Notes: generated by a model not told the origin, from the sequence alone. Shown: positions 12,911 to 22,129, numbered from the stretch's first letter. The stretch is 64,000 bases of DNA from Acinetobacter terrae (GCF_013004375.1 NZ_JABERI010000001.1:124001-188000), one strand, 5' to 3'. Translations and numbers: made by a program.

Positions 12911-14254
12911 ATGCCAAAAATAAAGCCGTCCAAAATAGTTGTAGCAGTGGTCTGTATTCTTGCTATTGCAGTCACAGCCTGGTTTTTCTTAAAGCCAAAA
13001 GAGCAAACACCGCAATACATTACTAGTGAAGTCAGCCGTGGTGATATTGAAGACTCTGTACTTGCAACAGGTGTACTTGAAGCCACCAAAATGGTCAGTG
13101 TCGGTGCACAGGTTTCCGGTCAGGTGAAAAAGATGTATGTGAAACTGGGCGACCAAGTGAAACAAGGTCAATTGATTGCTCAAATTGATTCGATTCGTCA
13201 GGAAAATGATCTAAAAACGGCTGAAGCGAGCATTAAGAATCAACAAGCCCAACTGGCTGTCAAGCAAGCCAACTTAGCGAAAGTTCAAGCTGAATATCAA
13301 CGTCAACAAGCGATGTATGCTCAAGATGCAACTTCACGCGCTGAATTAGAATCAGCATTGGCAAGCTATAAAACGGCACAAGCTGAAATTTTGGCGATTA
13401 ATGCACAAATTGAACAATCTCGCTTAACCTTGGCAACGACTAAAGAAGATTTGGGCTATACCCAGATTGTTGCGCCGATGGACGGCACCATTGTGGCGAT
13501 TGTGACTGAGGAAGGTCAAACCGTAAACGCCAACCAAAGCGCACCCACCATTGTCAAATTGGCGAAACTCGACAACATGACCATTAAGGCTGAAATCTCT
13601 GAAGCCGACGTGATGAAAGTTGAAGAAGGACAAACTGTTTATTTCACCACTTTGGGCAATAGCGACAAAAAACATTATGCAAAACTACGCCAAGTAGAAC
13701 CTGCACCCAATTCAATTAATACTGAAACCAATAACACATCGAGCTCATCTTCAAGTTCTGCCGTGTATTACAACGCGTTATTTGATGTACCGAATGAAGA
13801 TGGCAAGTTACGTATTGATATGACTGCGCAAGTTTATATCGTACTTAATGAAGCAAAAAATATCTTAACCATTCCTGCAGCAGCCTTACAAAGCTCAAAT
13901 CGCCCACAAGGCAAACGTGGTGATCGTAATGCAGACCAAGCAAAACAACAAAAGCCAGCCGATACAGATCAGGCTAAAATTGAACGTCCAAAACGCCTGG
14001 AACTTTCTGCTGAAGAAAAATCACTGATTGAACAAGGCAAAGCCTCTATGTCGATGGTTCGCGTGGTTCAAGCTGATGGTACGGCAAAACCACAACCTGT
14101 CTTGATCGGTTTAAATAACCGCGTAACAGCTCAAGTCATTAAAGGCCTAAAACAAGGCGACAAAGTAGTGATTGCAGATGCTTCTGATACTTCAAATGAT
14201 GCTGCAAAACGCAGTAACCGTACTGGCGGTGGTGCTGGTCCAATGAGAATGTAA
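12911..14254 (+). CDS. macA: MacA-like periplasmic adaptor of an ABC efflux pump
   Basis: 447 residues. It has an N-terminal membrane anchor (about 8-27), then the biotinyl-lipoyl half ('VSVGAQVSGQVKKMYVKLGDQVKQGQLIAQID'-type region near 63), a coiled-coil hairpin (about 100-175), the second lipoyl half and beta-barrel domains. It links MacB to an outer-membrane channel. A Gln/Lys-rich insert near residues 330-360 (RPQGKRGDRNADQAKQQ) is longer than in E. coli MacA. The stop overlaps the macB start by one base. The Fur box upstream suggests iron control, so the substrate may be a siderophore, as for PvdR-PvdT-OpmQ, rather than a macrolide. Confidence 0.9.
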   Translation: MPKIKPSKIVVAVVCILAIAVTAWFFLKPKEQTPQYITSEVSRGDIEDSVLATGVLEATKMVSVGAQVSGQVKKMYVKLGDQVKQGQLIAQIDSIRQENDLKTAEASIKNQQAQLAVKQANLAKVQAEYQRQQAMYAQDATSRAELESALASYKTAQAEILAINAQIEQSRLTLATTKEDLGYTQIVAPMDGTIVAIVTEEGQTVNANQSAPTIVKLAKLDNMTIKAEISEADVMKVEEGQTVYFTTLGNSDKKHYAKLRQVEPAPNSINTETNNTSSSSSSSAVYYNALFDVPNEDGKLRIDMTAQVYIVLNEAKNILTIPAAALQSSNRPQGKRGDRNADQAKQQKPADTDQAKIERPKRLELSAEEKSLIEQGKASMSMVRVVQADGTAKPQPVLIGLNNRVTAQVIKGLKQGDKVVIADASDTSNDAAKRSNRTGGGAGPMRM

Positions 14255-16236
14255 TGATGAGTCAAGATCAACAACCTTTGCTCAAGGTCACAGATCTGAC
14301 TCGTGAATTCCCCGCTGGGGAAAGCACCATTCAGATTCTGAAGGGCATTAATTTAGAGATTTATCCGGGTGAACTGGTGGCCATTGTCGGGCAATCTGGT
14401 TCGGGTAAATCAACCCTAATGAATATCCTCGGTTGTTTGGATCAACCGACTGCAGGTAGCTATCAGGTTAAAGGGCGTGAAACACGAAAATTGGAACCGG
14501 ATGAGTTGGCGCAACTACGCCGTGAATATTTTGGTTTCATTTTCCAGCGCTATCATTTATTGGGAGATTTAACCGCTGCAGGGAATGTCGAAGTTCCGGC
14601 AATTTATGCAGGAGTGGATGCATCTGCACGGCAACAACGTTCGACCCAACTGCTCACGGACTTAGGCTTGGCTGACAAAACCCAAAACCGTCCCAGCCAG
14701 CTTTCCGGTGGTCAGCAACAACGTGTATCGATTGCGCGTGCCTTGATGAACGGTGGTGATGTGATTCTGGCCGATGAACCGACTGGTGCATTGGATAAAA
14801 ACAGTGGTATTGAAGTGATGCGTATTTTGCGTGAACTGAATGCCAAAGGTCATACCATTATTTTAGTCACGCACGATCATAATGTGGCGAAAAATGCCTC
14901 GCGCATTATTGAAATTAGTGACGGGAATATTATTTCGGATCGGGCCAATGTGCCTGAAACGGATGGTGAAGTGCTCGAAAAGCAGCAACTCGACCGTACA
15001 CCACAAAAGAAAACCCCATCTTGGCGTTCTGCTGCCGACCGACTGGGTGAAGCCTTCCGCATGGCACTACTTGCCATGAATGCACACCGTATGCGTACCT
15101 TCCTGACTATGCTCGGGATCATTATCGGTATTGCATCGGTCGTTTCTGTGGTGGCGCTGGGAAATGGTTCACAGAAAAAAATTCTGGAAAATATCAGTAG
15201 TCTCGGCACCAATACCATTACCGTTTATCAGGGACGTGGCTTCGGTGACAATTCCAAAACCTCCCAAGCTAAAACCCTGGTTCCGGCCGATGGTGAGGCA
15301 TTAGCTGAACAACCCTATGTCGATGGCGTTAGTCCTTCTGTGACCAGCAACATCACCGCACGCTTTAAAGATACTGAAGCTTCTGCAACAGTGAATGGTG
15401 TGAGTGAAGACTTCTTCTATGTTAAAGGCATGACCTTCGAATCAGGGCAACCTTTTGACAAAGAAGGGGTGACTGAACGTGCCCAAGATGTGGTGATTGA
15501 TAGCAATACCAAAAATACTTTCTTTAGCGATAGCACGAATCCTCTAGGTCAGGTCATTCTCTTGGGTAGTGTGCCTAGTCGTATTATTGGTGTGATTGAA
15601 GCGCAAAAATCGATGATGGGTAACTCGGATAGTCTGAATGTTTACCTGCCCTACTCCACAGTCATGAGCCGCATGTTGGGTCAGTCCAATGTCCGTAACA
15701 TCATTGTCCGGGTCAAAGATGAATACCCAAGTGCTGCCGCTGAAAATGCGATTCTGAACTTGTTGGTACAACGTCACGGCGCGCAAGATGTCTTTACCCA
15801 AAACTCGGACAGTATTCGTGAAACCATTCAGCAAACTACACAAACCATGACACTACTGGTTTCTGCAATTGCGGTGATTTCCCTGATTGTCGGCGGTATT
15901 GGGGTGATGAACATCATGCTGGTTTCGGTGACTGAACGAACTCAAGAAATTGGGGTACGTATGGCCGTCGGTGCACGTCAAAGTGACATCTTGCAGCAAT
16001 TCCTGATTGAAGCGGTATTGGTGTGTATTTTAGGCGGTATCTTAGGGGTGCTTTTATCCTTAGGCATTGGACAGCTGATTGGTCATTTTGCTGGAGATAC
16101 CTTCCAGATGGCCTATTCAACCACTTCAATTATTGCAGCCTTTGTCTGTTCCAGCATGATCGGGATTATCTTCGGCTTTATCCCTGCCCGTAATGCAGCA
16201 CAGCTCAATCCTGTTGATGCACTTTCTCGCGAATAA
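14254..16236 (+). CDS. macB: MacB-like ABC efflux ATPase/permease
   Basis: 660 residues, a full MacB: N-terminal ATPase (Walker A GQSGSGKST near 48, signature LSGGQQQR, Walker B VILADEPTGALD), then one transmembrane helix near 280, a large periplasmic domain (about 310-530) and three C-terminal helices. It works as a dimer and drives substrate from the periplasm through MacA and the outer-membrane channel by mechanotransmission. ATG at 14254 or 14257 may be used; both are compatible with coupling to macA. The outer-membrane factor gene starts 12 bp after its stop. Confidence 0.94.
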   Translation: MMSQDQQPLLKVTDLTREFPAGESTIQILKGINLEIYPGELVAIVGQSGSGKSTLMNILGCLDQPTAGSYQVKGRETRKLEPDELAQLRREYFGFIFQRYHLLGDLTAAGNVEVPAIYAGVDASARQQRSTQLLTDLGLADKTQNRPSQLSGGQQQRVSIARALMNGGDVILADEPTGALDKNSGIEVMRILRELNAKGHTIILVTHDHNVAKNASRIIEISDGNIISDRANVPETDGEVLEKQQLDRTPQKKTPSWRSAADRLGEAFRMALLAMNAHRMRTFLTMLGIIIGIASVVSVVALGNGSQKKILENISSLGTNTITVYQGRGFGDNSKTSQAKTLVPADGEALAEQPYVDGVSPSVTSNITARFKDTEASATVNGVSEDFFYVKGMTFESGQPFDKEGVTERAQDVVIDSNTKNTFFSDSTNPLGQVILLGSVPSRIIGVIEAQKSMMGNSDSLNVYLPYSTVMSRMLGQSNVRNIIVRVKDEYPSAAAENAILNLLVQRHGAQDVFTQNSDSIRETIQQTTQTMTLLVSAIAVISLIVGGIGVMNIMLVSVTERTQEIGVRMAVGARQSDILQQFLIEAVLVCILGGILGVLLSLGIGQLIGHFAGDTFQMAYSTTSIIAAFVCSSMIGIIFGFIPARNAAQLNPVDALSRE

Positions 16237-16247
16237 GGATACTTAGA

Positions 16248-17651
16248 ATGCAAATGAATTTTTCCAAACTTGCCACTGCCCTTATTTTAAGTGGATCGCT
16301 GGTCGGTTGTGCTGCAGTGGTGAAAACGCCATATGAGCAACCTACCGTGAATATTCCCAGCAACTTCCAAAACAGCAAAGCCATGAGTCAGCATGTGCAT
16401 GCCGATGTCTATGCCGATCAATGGTGGACCTTGTTTGGCGATGCGCAACTGAATCAATTGGTCAATCAGGTTTTAGCAAGCAATACCGATTTAGCAGTTG
16501 CGGGAATTAACTTGCAGCAAGCACGTTTACAAGCAGGTTTAGCGCAAAACAAGCAAGGTCCACGTGTCAGCTCAAATGTATCGACTGGGCATAATATTGA
16601 CTTAAATTCAGGGGATGACTCGTCCCGCGGCTTATCGTTAAGTGCTGGTGTGAGTTACGAACTGGATTTATTCGGCAAACTGGCTCGTCAGACTGAAGCA
16701 ACAAAATGGGAAGCTTTAGCGACTGAACAGGATTTGCAAAGTACTGCACAAAGCTTAGTGGCAACCACGGCGAATTTATATTGGCAGTTGGGTTATCTGA
16801 ATGAGCGTTATAGCGTGGCACAGCAAAACCTGGCCAGTACGCAAAAAACCTATGAACTGGTCCGTACACAGTACCGTGCCGGGGCGGTTTCTGGTCTGGA
16901 TCTCACTTCAGCTGAACAGTCGGTGCAAAGCCAAAGAGCGACATTAAGCCAGATTGAACAGCAAAAAGTGGAAACCAGAACTGCATTAGCTGTTTTGATG
17001 CATCAACCTGTGCAGCAACTGAATATTCAGGAACCTGCACATTTACCGCGCATTGCCCTGCCGACCATTGCAGCCGGCTTGCCGGCAGACTTGCTGTCAC
17101 GTCGCCCAGACTTACAAGCTTCTGAATTACGTTTACGTAAGACTTTAGCCAGCAAAGATGCAACCAAAGCCAGTTATTATCCTTCGATTAATTTGACTGG
17201 AAATTTAGGCTCTACCAGTACATCATTAACCAATCTGTTGCAGAATCCGGCTTTAACTTTGGGTGCCAGTCTCAGCTTACCGTTCTTGCAATATAACGAT
17301 ATGAAGAAAGATTTGGCGATCAGCGATCTGGATTATGAAAAATCGATTATTCAGTACCGTCAAACTTTGTATCAGGCTTTTGCAGATGTAGAAAATGCGC
17401 TATCGGCACGTACCGAATTAAACAAACAGGTGGCTTTACAAGAACGTAATGTACAACTTGCCGAGAAAACCGAGCGTTTAACTGAAGTACGTTACCGTAA
17501 CGGCGCGATTGCACTTAAAAATCTGTTAGATGCACAAGAAACCACACGTAATGCACGACTGTCTTTGGTTCAAACCAAGCAAAGCCAATACAATGCTTAT
17601 GTGACCTTGATGCAGGCTTTGGGGGGTAGTCCAATCAAACAACTGCCTTAA
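16248..17651 (+). CDS. Outer-membrane efflux lipoprotein (NodT/OprM type)
   Basis: 467 residues with a lipoprotein signal (lipobox LVGC-AAV) and two outer-membrane-efflux (OEP) repeats of TolC-like coiled coils, around 60-245 and 265-455. The pattern 'DQWWTLFGDAQLNQLV' and 'LPADLLSRRPDLQASE' is typical of the OprM/NodT family. It should trimerise into the exit duct for MacAB. AAGGAT lies 8 nt before the ATG. As third gene of macA-macB-OMF behind a Fur box, the set resembles the Pseudomonas PvdRT-OpmQ system. A strong terminator follows. Confidence 0.93.
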   Translation: MQMNFSKLATALILSGSLVGCAAVVKTPYEQPTVNIPSNFQNSKAMSQHVHADVYADQWWTLFGDAQLNQLVNQVLASNTDLAVAGINLQQARLQAGLAQNKQGPRVSSNVSTGHNIDLNSGDDSSRGLSLSAGVSYELDLFGKLARQTEATKWEALATEQDLQSTAQSLVATTANLYWQLGYLNERYSVAQQNLASTQKTYELVRTQYRAGAVSGLDLTSAEQSVQSQRATLSQIEQQKVETRTALAVLMHQPVQQLNIQEPAHLPRIALPTIAAGLPADLLSRRPDLQASELRLRKTLASKDATKASYYPSINLTGNLGSTSTSLTNLLQNPALTLGASLSLPFLQYNDMKKDLAISDLDYEKSIIQYRQTLYQAFADVENALSARTELNKQVALQERNVQLAEKTERLTEVRYRNGAIALKNLLDAQETTRNARLSLVQTKQSQYNAYVTLMQALGGSPIKQLP

Positions 17652-17661
17652 GCTAAGCAAC

Positions 17662-17688
17662 AAAAAAAGCCTCTACGGAGGCTTTTTT
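17662..17688 (+). terminator. Terminator of the macAB operon
   Basis: AAAAAAAGCCTC-TACG-GAGGCTTTTTT hairpin directly after the outer-membrane factor gene. It is symmetric and may also serve the convergent amidase gene. Confidence 0.9.
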
Positions 17689-17715
17689 ATTTAGGATGTT
17701 TTGATTTATAAAAAT

Positions 17716-18237
17716 TTAGAAACTCGGGCGATAATATTTATAGGTCAGGCCTTTTTCGTTATAAACGTCATAACTTTTTTGTTTAAAGTCAGATACCCAT
17801 TGCTTGCCATTAAACCCTGCAATATGTCCATAAACATGTTTGCCGGTTCGATCAATAATATAAATATCACCTTCTTTCGGGGCATCAAATTTAGGGTTAA
17901 TTTGTCGATAACCAATTTTCATTAAAGTATTGCCCCAGTCTGCCGCAGCAACTGGGTGACTTTGAAACTGTGCACCGGCTGACTCCAAAGCAAGCCGGAT
18001 ACTTTTGGCACACTTTTGTGAACTGCTATATGAACTAATACCCTGTAAGAAATTCGTGAATTTATTAATATCAATTCGCTGTCCATTGCTTGCAATTATC
18101 TTGTTTTTTTGACTGGTTTGAACGGACTTGGACTCTGTATTTTTATTAGAATTTTTACCAGATTGGGAACGAATTACGATGTTTGACTGGACAGGAGCAT
18201 ACACTTCACTCATGTTTACATTGTGATCATAAGCCAT
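17716..18237 (-). CDS. Tse1/Tae-like peptidoglycan amidase, putative T6SS effector
   Basis: 173 residues, no signal peptide and no membrane segment. The first 60 residues are Ser/Asn/Lys-rich and look disordered. The C-terminal domain is NlpC/P60- or CHAP-like: Cys76 in 'SSQKCAKSIRLALESAG', His138 in 'KHVYGHIAGF' and a likely third residue Asp150 in 'WVSDFKQ'. The Cys-His spacing (62) is nearly that of the P. aeruginosa effector Tse1 (Cys30-His91). Cleaving peptide cross-links in a rival's periplasm after type VI delivery is the best-fitting role. No immunity gene (small, with signal peptide) is next to it: on one side is macAB, on the other 680 bp of non-coding DNA. A phage-type endolysin or housekeeping amidase is possible but less likely without a signal peptide. 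Confidence 0.65.
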   Translation of the reverse strand: MAYDHNVNMSEVYAPVQSNIVIRSQSGKNSNKNTESKSVQTSQKNKIIASNGQRIDINKFTNFLQGISSYSSSQKCAKSIRLALESAGAQFQSHPVAAADWGNTLMKIGYRQINPKFDAPKEGDIYIIDRTGKHVYGHIAGFNGKQWVSDFKQKSYDVYNEKGLTYKYYRPSF

Positions 18238-18838
18238 TCTTTACAACTACTCCTAACCCTTACAATTCGGGCTTTTCACTCATTTCGACGGGGAGGATAG
18301 TACCTTGTCACATGTGATTTTTCATGTAATAAATGTAATTAAATATAAACAAATCGCTTTGAATCGACTTAACTGATTATTTTTTGTTAATTTTTATAAA
18401 AACAGAGAGCGGATAAATTCAATTGAAGCTCAATAAATAAGCAACAATCTTTTATTTTCTTTCAAGCCCTGATTATGACTAGGTTATATTGACCGCGAAA
18501 AATTGAAATCGAGAAGATTTCACATACTCTGCAATTTTTCTCAATAAACTTCATTCAATTTAAGATCACGAATATATTTTGGATATTTAATAGCAATCGA
18601 TATATAGGGTTTTTTATCAATGTTCAGAAATACTGCAAAGAAAAAATTTAACCATTTTCTTTATCCTTATAATTTTTAGGCAAAGATTATTAGGCTGAAG
18701 ATCAATCTTTCATAACAGATTCAAAAAATAACTAAAAAAATAAATTAAAATCATCAGGTTAAAAAAATTTAAAGATAATTTAAATTTCCTAGGATTTGAG
18801 GAGATACAGTTTCCTGTAAAAAAAGGCTAATATGTAGG
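18238..18838. other. AT-rich region between the amidase gene and thyA
   Basis: About 600 bp with no open frame of 60 codons or more on either strand and no clear terminator. It must contain the amidase promoter (left) and probably the thyA promoter (right, around 18780-18840). I see no immunity gene or remnant of one. Confidence 0.5.
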
Positions 18839-18913
18839 GTTAGCAAACAGATCCTAATTAGTGTTAGCAAATAGATCCTACCTAATTAGAGTTAGCAAAC
18901 AGATTCTAATGAG
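18839..18913 (+). repeat. Three direct repeats in the thyA leader
   Basis: Copies at 18839-18862, 18863-18890 and 18891-18913 share GTTAGCAAAYAGATYCTA followed by AATTAG or a variant. The middle copy has a 4-nt insertion (CCTA). The last copy runs into the GAGAGAG ribosome-binding site of thyA. Their position suggests a multi-copy operator or an mRNA element controlling thyA, or slippage expansion. Confidence 0.9.
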
Positions 18914-18919
18914 AGAGAC

Positions 18920-19762
18920 ATGCGTCAATATTTAGACCTTTTACAATATATTCTCGACAACGGTGGCGAAAAAGGCGACCGTACCGGTACAGGGACGCGT
19001 TCAGTGTTCGGTCACCAAATGCGCTTTGATCTTTCCAAAGGTTTCCCTTTATTGACCACCAAAAAAGTTCATTTTCGTTCAATCGTGATTGAACTGTTGT
19101 GGTTTTTAAAAGGTGATACCAACGTCAAATATCTGCAAGACAACAAAGTTTCAATTTGGGATGAATGGTCAACTGCAGAACAAACTGCACGTTTTGGTCG
19201 CCCGGAAGGCGAATTGGGTCCGGTCTATGGTCATCAATGGCGTAACTTTGGCGCAACCAAAAAAGAAAATGGCTTATATGAGCAAGATGGTTTTGACCAG
19301 ATTGAATGGCTGATTAATGAAATTAAAACCAATCCAAATTCACGCCGTTTAATCGTGTCGGGCTGGAATCCAAAAGAAGCTGGAAATGTTGCCCTTCCGC
19401 CTTGCCACACCCTGTTCCAGTTTTTTGTACAGAACGGCAAACTTTCTTGCCAGTTGTATCAACGCAGTGCAGATGTTTTCCTGGGTGTTCCCTTTAACAT
19501 TGCCAGCTATGCCCTACTCACGCATATGATTGCGCAAGTGTGTGGTTTAGGCGTGGGGGATTTTGTCTGGACAGGTGGTGATACCCATTTATATGTCAAT
19601 CATTTTGAACAGGCTAAATTACAGCTCAGCCGTGAGCCATTACCGCTCTGCCAATTAAAATTAAATCCAGAAATTAAAGATATCTTCGACTTTAAATTTG
19701 AAGATATCGAAATTGTCGGTTATGAATCACATCCAGGAATTAAAGCCCCTGTTGCGGTTTAA
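18920..19762 (+). CDS. thyA: Thymidylate synthase
   Basis: 280 residues (E. coli 264; the extra residues are in the loop near 80-95, as in many bacteria). It converts dUMP to dTMP using methylene-tetrahydrofolate. The catalytic Cys162 lies in '[10 protein letters not shown]'. The substrate arginines are in 'DRTGTGT' and 'SRRL', and the C-terminus is '...KAPVAV'. The start has GAGAGAG before it, inside the third direct repeat. It is followed after 80 bp, including a small repeat, by folA, which regenerates tetrahydrofolate from the dihydrofolate made here. Confidence 0.98.
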   Translation: MRQYLDLLQYILDNGGEKGDRTGTGTRSVFGHQMRFDLSKGFPLLTTKKVHFRSIVIELLWFLKGDTNVKYLQDNKVSIWDEWSTAEQTARFGRPEGELGPVYGHQWRNFGATKKENGLYEQDGFDQIEWLINEIKTNPNSRRLIVSGWNPKEAGNVALPPCHTLFQFFVQNGKLSCQLYQRSADVFLGVPFNIASYALLTHMIAQVCGLGVGDFVWTGGDTHLYVNHFEQAKLQLSREPLPLCQLKLNPEIKDIFDFKFEDIEIVGYESHPGIKAPVAV

Positions 19763-19767
19763 TTTCT

Positions 19768-19804
19768 AAAATCCCCCTTTAATTCCCCCTTTTACAAAGG
19801 GGGA
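19768..19804. repeat. Dispersed C-rich/G-rich repeat element, copy 2 (short)
   Basis: AAAATCCCCCTTTAATT followed by CCCCCTTTTACAAAGGGGG forms a small hairpin in the thyA-folA gap. The arms match the second unit of the element at 10076-10200. Confidence 0.7.
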
Positions 19805-19841
19805 AAACGTATCTGAGTATAAAAAATACAGGGAAAATTTT

Positions 19842-20354
19842 ATGACATTCCAAAATTTAGAAGTTGTTCATGTCGTGGCCATGGATCAGCAGCGTTGCAT
19901 TGGTAAAAATAATGACTTACCTTGGCACATTTCTGCTGACCTCAAGCACTTTAAAGAAATCACCCAAGGTGGTGTCGTAGTCATGGGTCGTAAGACTTTA
20001 GAGTCTATGGGACGTACCCTGCCTAAACGTGTTAATTGGGTGATTACCCGTGACACCGACTGGTCATTTGAAGGGACTAAAGTTGCCTACTCGATTGAAG
20101 ATGCCTTGGCTCAAGCTGTTGCCGATGTGCAAGCCTCAGAAAAGCCGCAAGCAATCTTTATTATCGGTGGCGGTGAGATCTTTAAACAAACCATGGACAT
20201 TGCCGACCGTTTAGAATTGACCCATGTTGAACTTGATGTTCAAGGCGATGCTTATTATCCAGAAATTCCAGCTGAATTTAAAAAGGTCGCGTCTGAACAA
20301 CATATTGACGACAAAACTGGGATTGCTTTTGAGTTCGCAACATACCGAAAATAA
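19842..20354 (+). CDS. folA: Dihydrofolate reductase
   Basis: 170 residues. It reduces dihydrofolate with NADPH; it is the trimethoprim target. The start has the typical order 'VVAMDQQRCIGKNNDLPWHISADLKHFK' read in parts, with catalytic Asp33 in the 'SADLKHFK' helix. The NADPH motifs are 'VMGRKTLESMG' and 'FIIGGGEIF'. It sits behind thyA, its metabolic partner. Confidence 0.97.
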   Translation: MTFQNLEVVHVVAMDQQRCIGKNNDLPWHISADLKHFKEITQGGVVVMGRKTLESMGRTLPKRVNWVITRDTDWSFEGTKVAYSIEDALAQAVADVQASEKPQAIFIIGGGEIFKQTMDIADRLELTHVELDVQGDAYYPEIPAEFKKVASEQHIDDKTGIAFEFATYRK

Positions 20355-20382
20355 AGGCAATAATTACTTATAACAGTCAAAT

Positions 20383-21447
20383 ATGCATAATATTGGAAAA
20401 AGGGAGTTTTTCGCTGCTCTAGGCATGGCTTTACTCCATTCCATGTTCAGCCTTTTCGTTATTGTGTCCTCTATTTGGCTGTGTCTTGCGTTATGGTTTC
20501 AGGAACCTTTTGGCTGGTTCGTCACCCGCGTACTGATTGGCATCTGGATTGTCTTTACTTTAAGTATTCTCGGCATTTATATCACCCAAAATTTATTTAA
20601 CCGTCATATAGATATACTGATTTATATCTTTGGTTTTCTGCTGGGCTTATTTTGGTATTTTGGCTTGGAAGCCAAACAAGATCGTGAATGGAATCCGGAA
20701 GTTGCCCAAGTGCTGTCTTATGAACAAGATGGCGACCAGATCACTTTGCACAATGTCCGTAATTTTAATTGGCATGCAGATGGCAGTTATGATGAACGTT
20801 GGGAAACGCGTGATTTTGATTTAAACCAAATCACGGGCGTGAATATCATCACCTCCTATTGGATGGGACCACGCATCGCCCATACCTTGGTCAGCTTTGA
20901 TTTTGCCAACAGCAAACCACTGACCTTCTCGATTGAAATTCGCAAACAAAAAAATGAAGAATTTTCCACTTATGGTGGTTTTTTTAGAAAATATGAATTA
21001 AGTCTGATCGCCGCAGATGAGAAGGATCTGATTTATACCCGCAGCAATATTCGTGGCGAACATGTCTATTTCTTCCCGGTCAATATGTCCAAAACCGAAA
21101 GACGCGCCTTGTTTGAAGAATACCTGCATAAAGCCAATGAATTAAAAAATCAGCCTAAATGGTATAACAGCCTGACCAGTAACTGCACCACGCTGGTGTT
21201 TGATATGGTGCAAGCAGTATCTAAAAGGCACTTGCCGACCGATTATCGCCTGCTGGCTTCAGGGTATTTGCCCAATTATCTGTATGACCTGAATGCCATT
21301 TCGCACGATTTAACCATACAACAATGGTATGAAGTTGCCTATATAAACCCACGTGTCAGTGGATTAAACCATATTAGCAGCACTCAATATTCCACCCTTA
21401 TTCGTCAGGGTTTACCGCAACCTACAACTGTAGATATGCCACAATAA
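20383..21447 (+). CDS. DUF4105 inner-membrane protein
   Basis: 354 residues. Three hydrophobic segments lie at the N-terminus (about 13-35, 43-62 and 70-85), then a large soluble domain. The later domain carries the DUF4105 signature: 'RALFEEYLHKANEL ... WYNSLTSNCTTLVFDMV', with a conserved Asn-Cys pair that recalls a papain-like cysteine site, and an earlier 'HTLVSFDF' segment. No function is established to my knowledge. It begins 28 bp after folA, so it could be read through from it. No strong ribosome-binding site precedes the chosen ATG, and an internal start is possible. Confidence 0.8.
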   Translation: MHNIGKREFFAALGMALLHSMFSLFVIVSSIWLCLALWFQEPFGWFVTRVLIGIWIVFTLSILGIYITQNLFNRHIDILIYIFGFLLGLFWYFGLEAKQDREWNPEVAQVLSYEQDGDQITLHNVRNFNWHADGSYDERWETRDFDLNQITGVNIITSYWMGPRIAHTLVSFDFANSKPLTFSIEIRKQKNEEFSTYGGFFRKYELSLIAADEKDLIYTRSNIRGEHVYFFPVNMSKTERRALFEEYLHKANELKNQPKWYNSLTSNCTTLVFDMVQAVSKRHLPTDYRLLASGYLPNYLYDLNAISHDLTIQQWYEVAYINPRVSGLNHISSTQYSTLIRQGLPQPTTVDMPQ

Positions 21448-21479
21448 GAAATGCAAAAAATATATAAAACATACATTTA

Positions 21480-21504
21480 AGCCTAGTTAAATGGCTATTT
21501 TTTT
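21480..21504 (+). terminator. Probable terminator after the DUF4105 gene
   Basis: A short stem AGCC...GGCT with loop TAGTTAAAT is followed by a T run (ATTTTTTT). The stem is weak. Confidence 0.5.
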
Positions 21505-21547
21505 GTTTATATAGAACATAAGTTAAATCAACAACGAGAATTCCAAT

Positions 21548-22009
21548 ATGTTAAAAAAATTATGTGCTGTCAGCATGATTGCTGCAGCGATTGCTTTTAC
21601 AGGTTGTGAAACTATGCCTAACGCATCGTCTACGATTGAAACTGCAAATTTAGTGCAATTGCAAAATCGCACCTGGATTGCAACCCATATTGGCAATACT
21701 GAAATTAAGACAGCACCCACCGCACACAATATTCCAAGCTTACAGTTTGATGCTGCAACCAAACGCGTCAGTGGTGCCGATGGTTGTAATCGTATTATGG
21801 GAAGTTATGAAGCTGGTAGAGATACTTTAGTGCTTGGTCAAATGGCAGGTACCAAAATGGCATGTCTAGACAACAACAATGTATCGCAACAATTTAATGA
21901 AGCATTAACTAAAGTGGCAAACTATCAAGTCTTTGGCAAAACACTCAAACTGCTTGATCGTCATGGTAATCTTCTGATCCAATTTAGCAGTCCTGTTCAA
22001 CCACGTTAA
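21548..22009 (+). CDS. META-domain (HslJ-like) lipoprotein
   Basis: 153 residues with a lipoprotein signal (MLKKLCAVSMIAAAIAFTGC; lipobox FTGC). The mature part is a META/HslJ domain: 'NRTWIATHIG' at the start, 'LQFDAATKRVSGADGCNRIMGSYE' (the conserved G-C-N-x-x-x-G-x-Y core) and 'GTKMACLD'. In E. coli HslJ is linked to heat and novobiocin resistance. The true function is unclear. It stands as a single gene bounded by hairpins. Confidence 0.85.
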   Translation: MLKKLCAVSMIAAAIAFTGCETMPNASSTIETANLVQLQNRTWIATHIGNTEIKTAPTAHNIPSLQFDAATKRVSGADGCNRIMGSYEAGRDTLVLGQMAGTKMACLDNNNVSQQFNEALTKVANYQVFGKTLKLLDRHGNLLIQFSSPVQPR

Positions 22010-22020
22010 ATAATGCACAT

Positions 22021-22046
22021 AAAAAGCCTGAAATTTCAGGATTTTG
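22021..22046 (+). terminator. Probable terminator after the META lipoprotein gene
   Basis: AAAAAG precedes the perfect palindrome CCTGAAATTTCAGG (22027-22040), followed by ATTTT. A short T tract makes it moderately convincing. Confidence 0.6.
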
Positions 22047-22129
22047 TATATAAAATGCATAAATAAATACATTGTAGCTTCACAAAAAACCCCTATATTA
22101 AAAATAATAAACAAATACAGGATAAAACC

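Noticed and set aside
12911..17651. Classical macrolide resistance operon
   Set aside because: The gene family fits, but the Fur box points to iron control; drug export cannot be read from sequence, so I do not claim it.
17716..18237. Prophage endolysin
   Set aside because: No holin, spanin, integrase or other phage gene is near, and the Cys-His spacing fits Tse1 better.
18839..18913. CRISPR array before thyA
   Set aside because: The repeats are contiguous with no spacers of their own and no cas genes are present.
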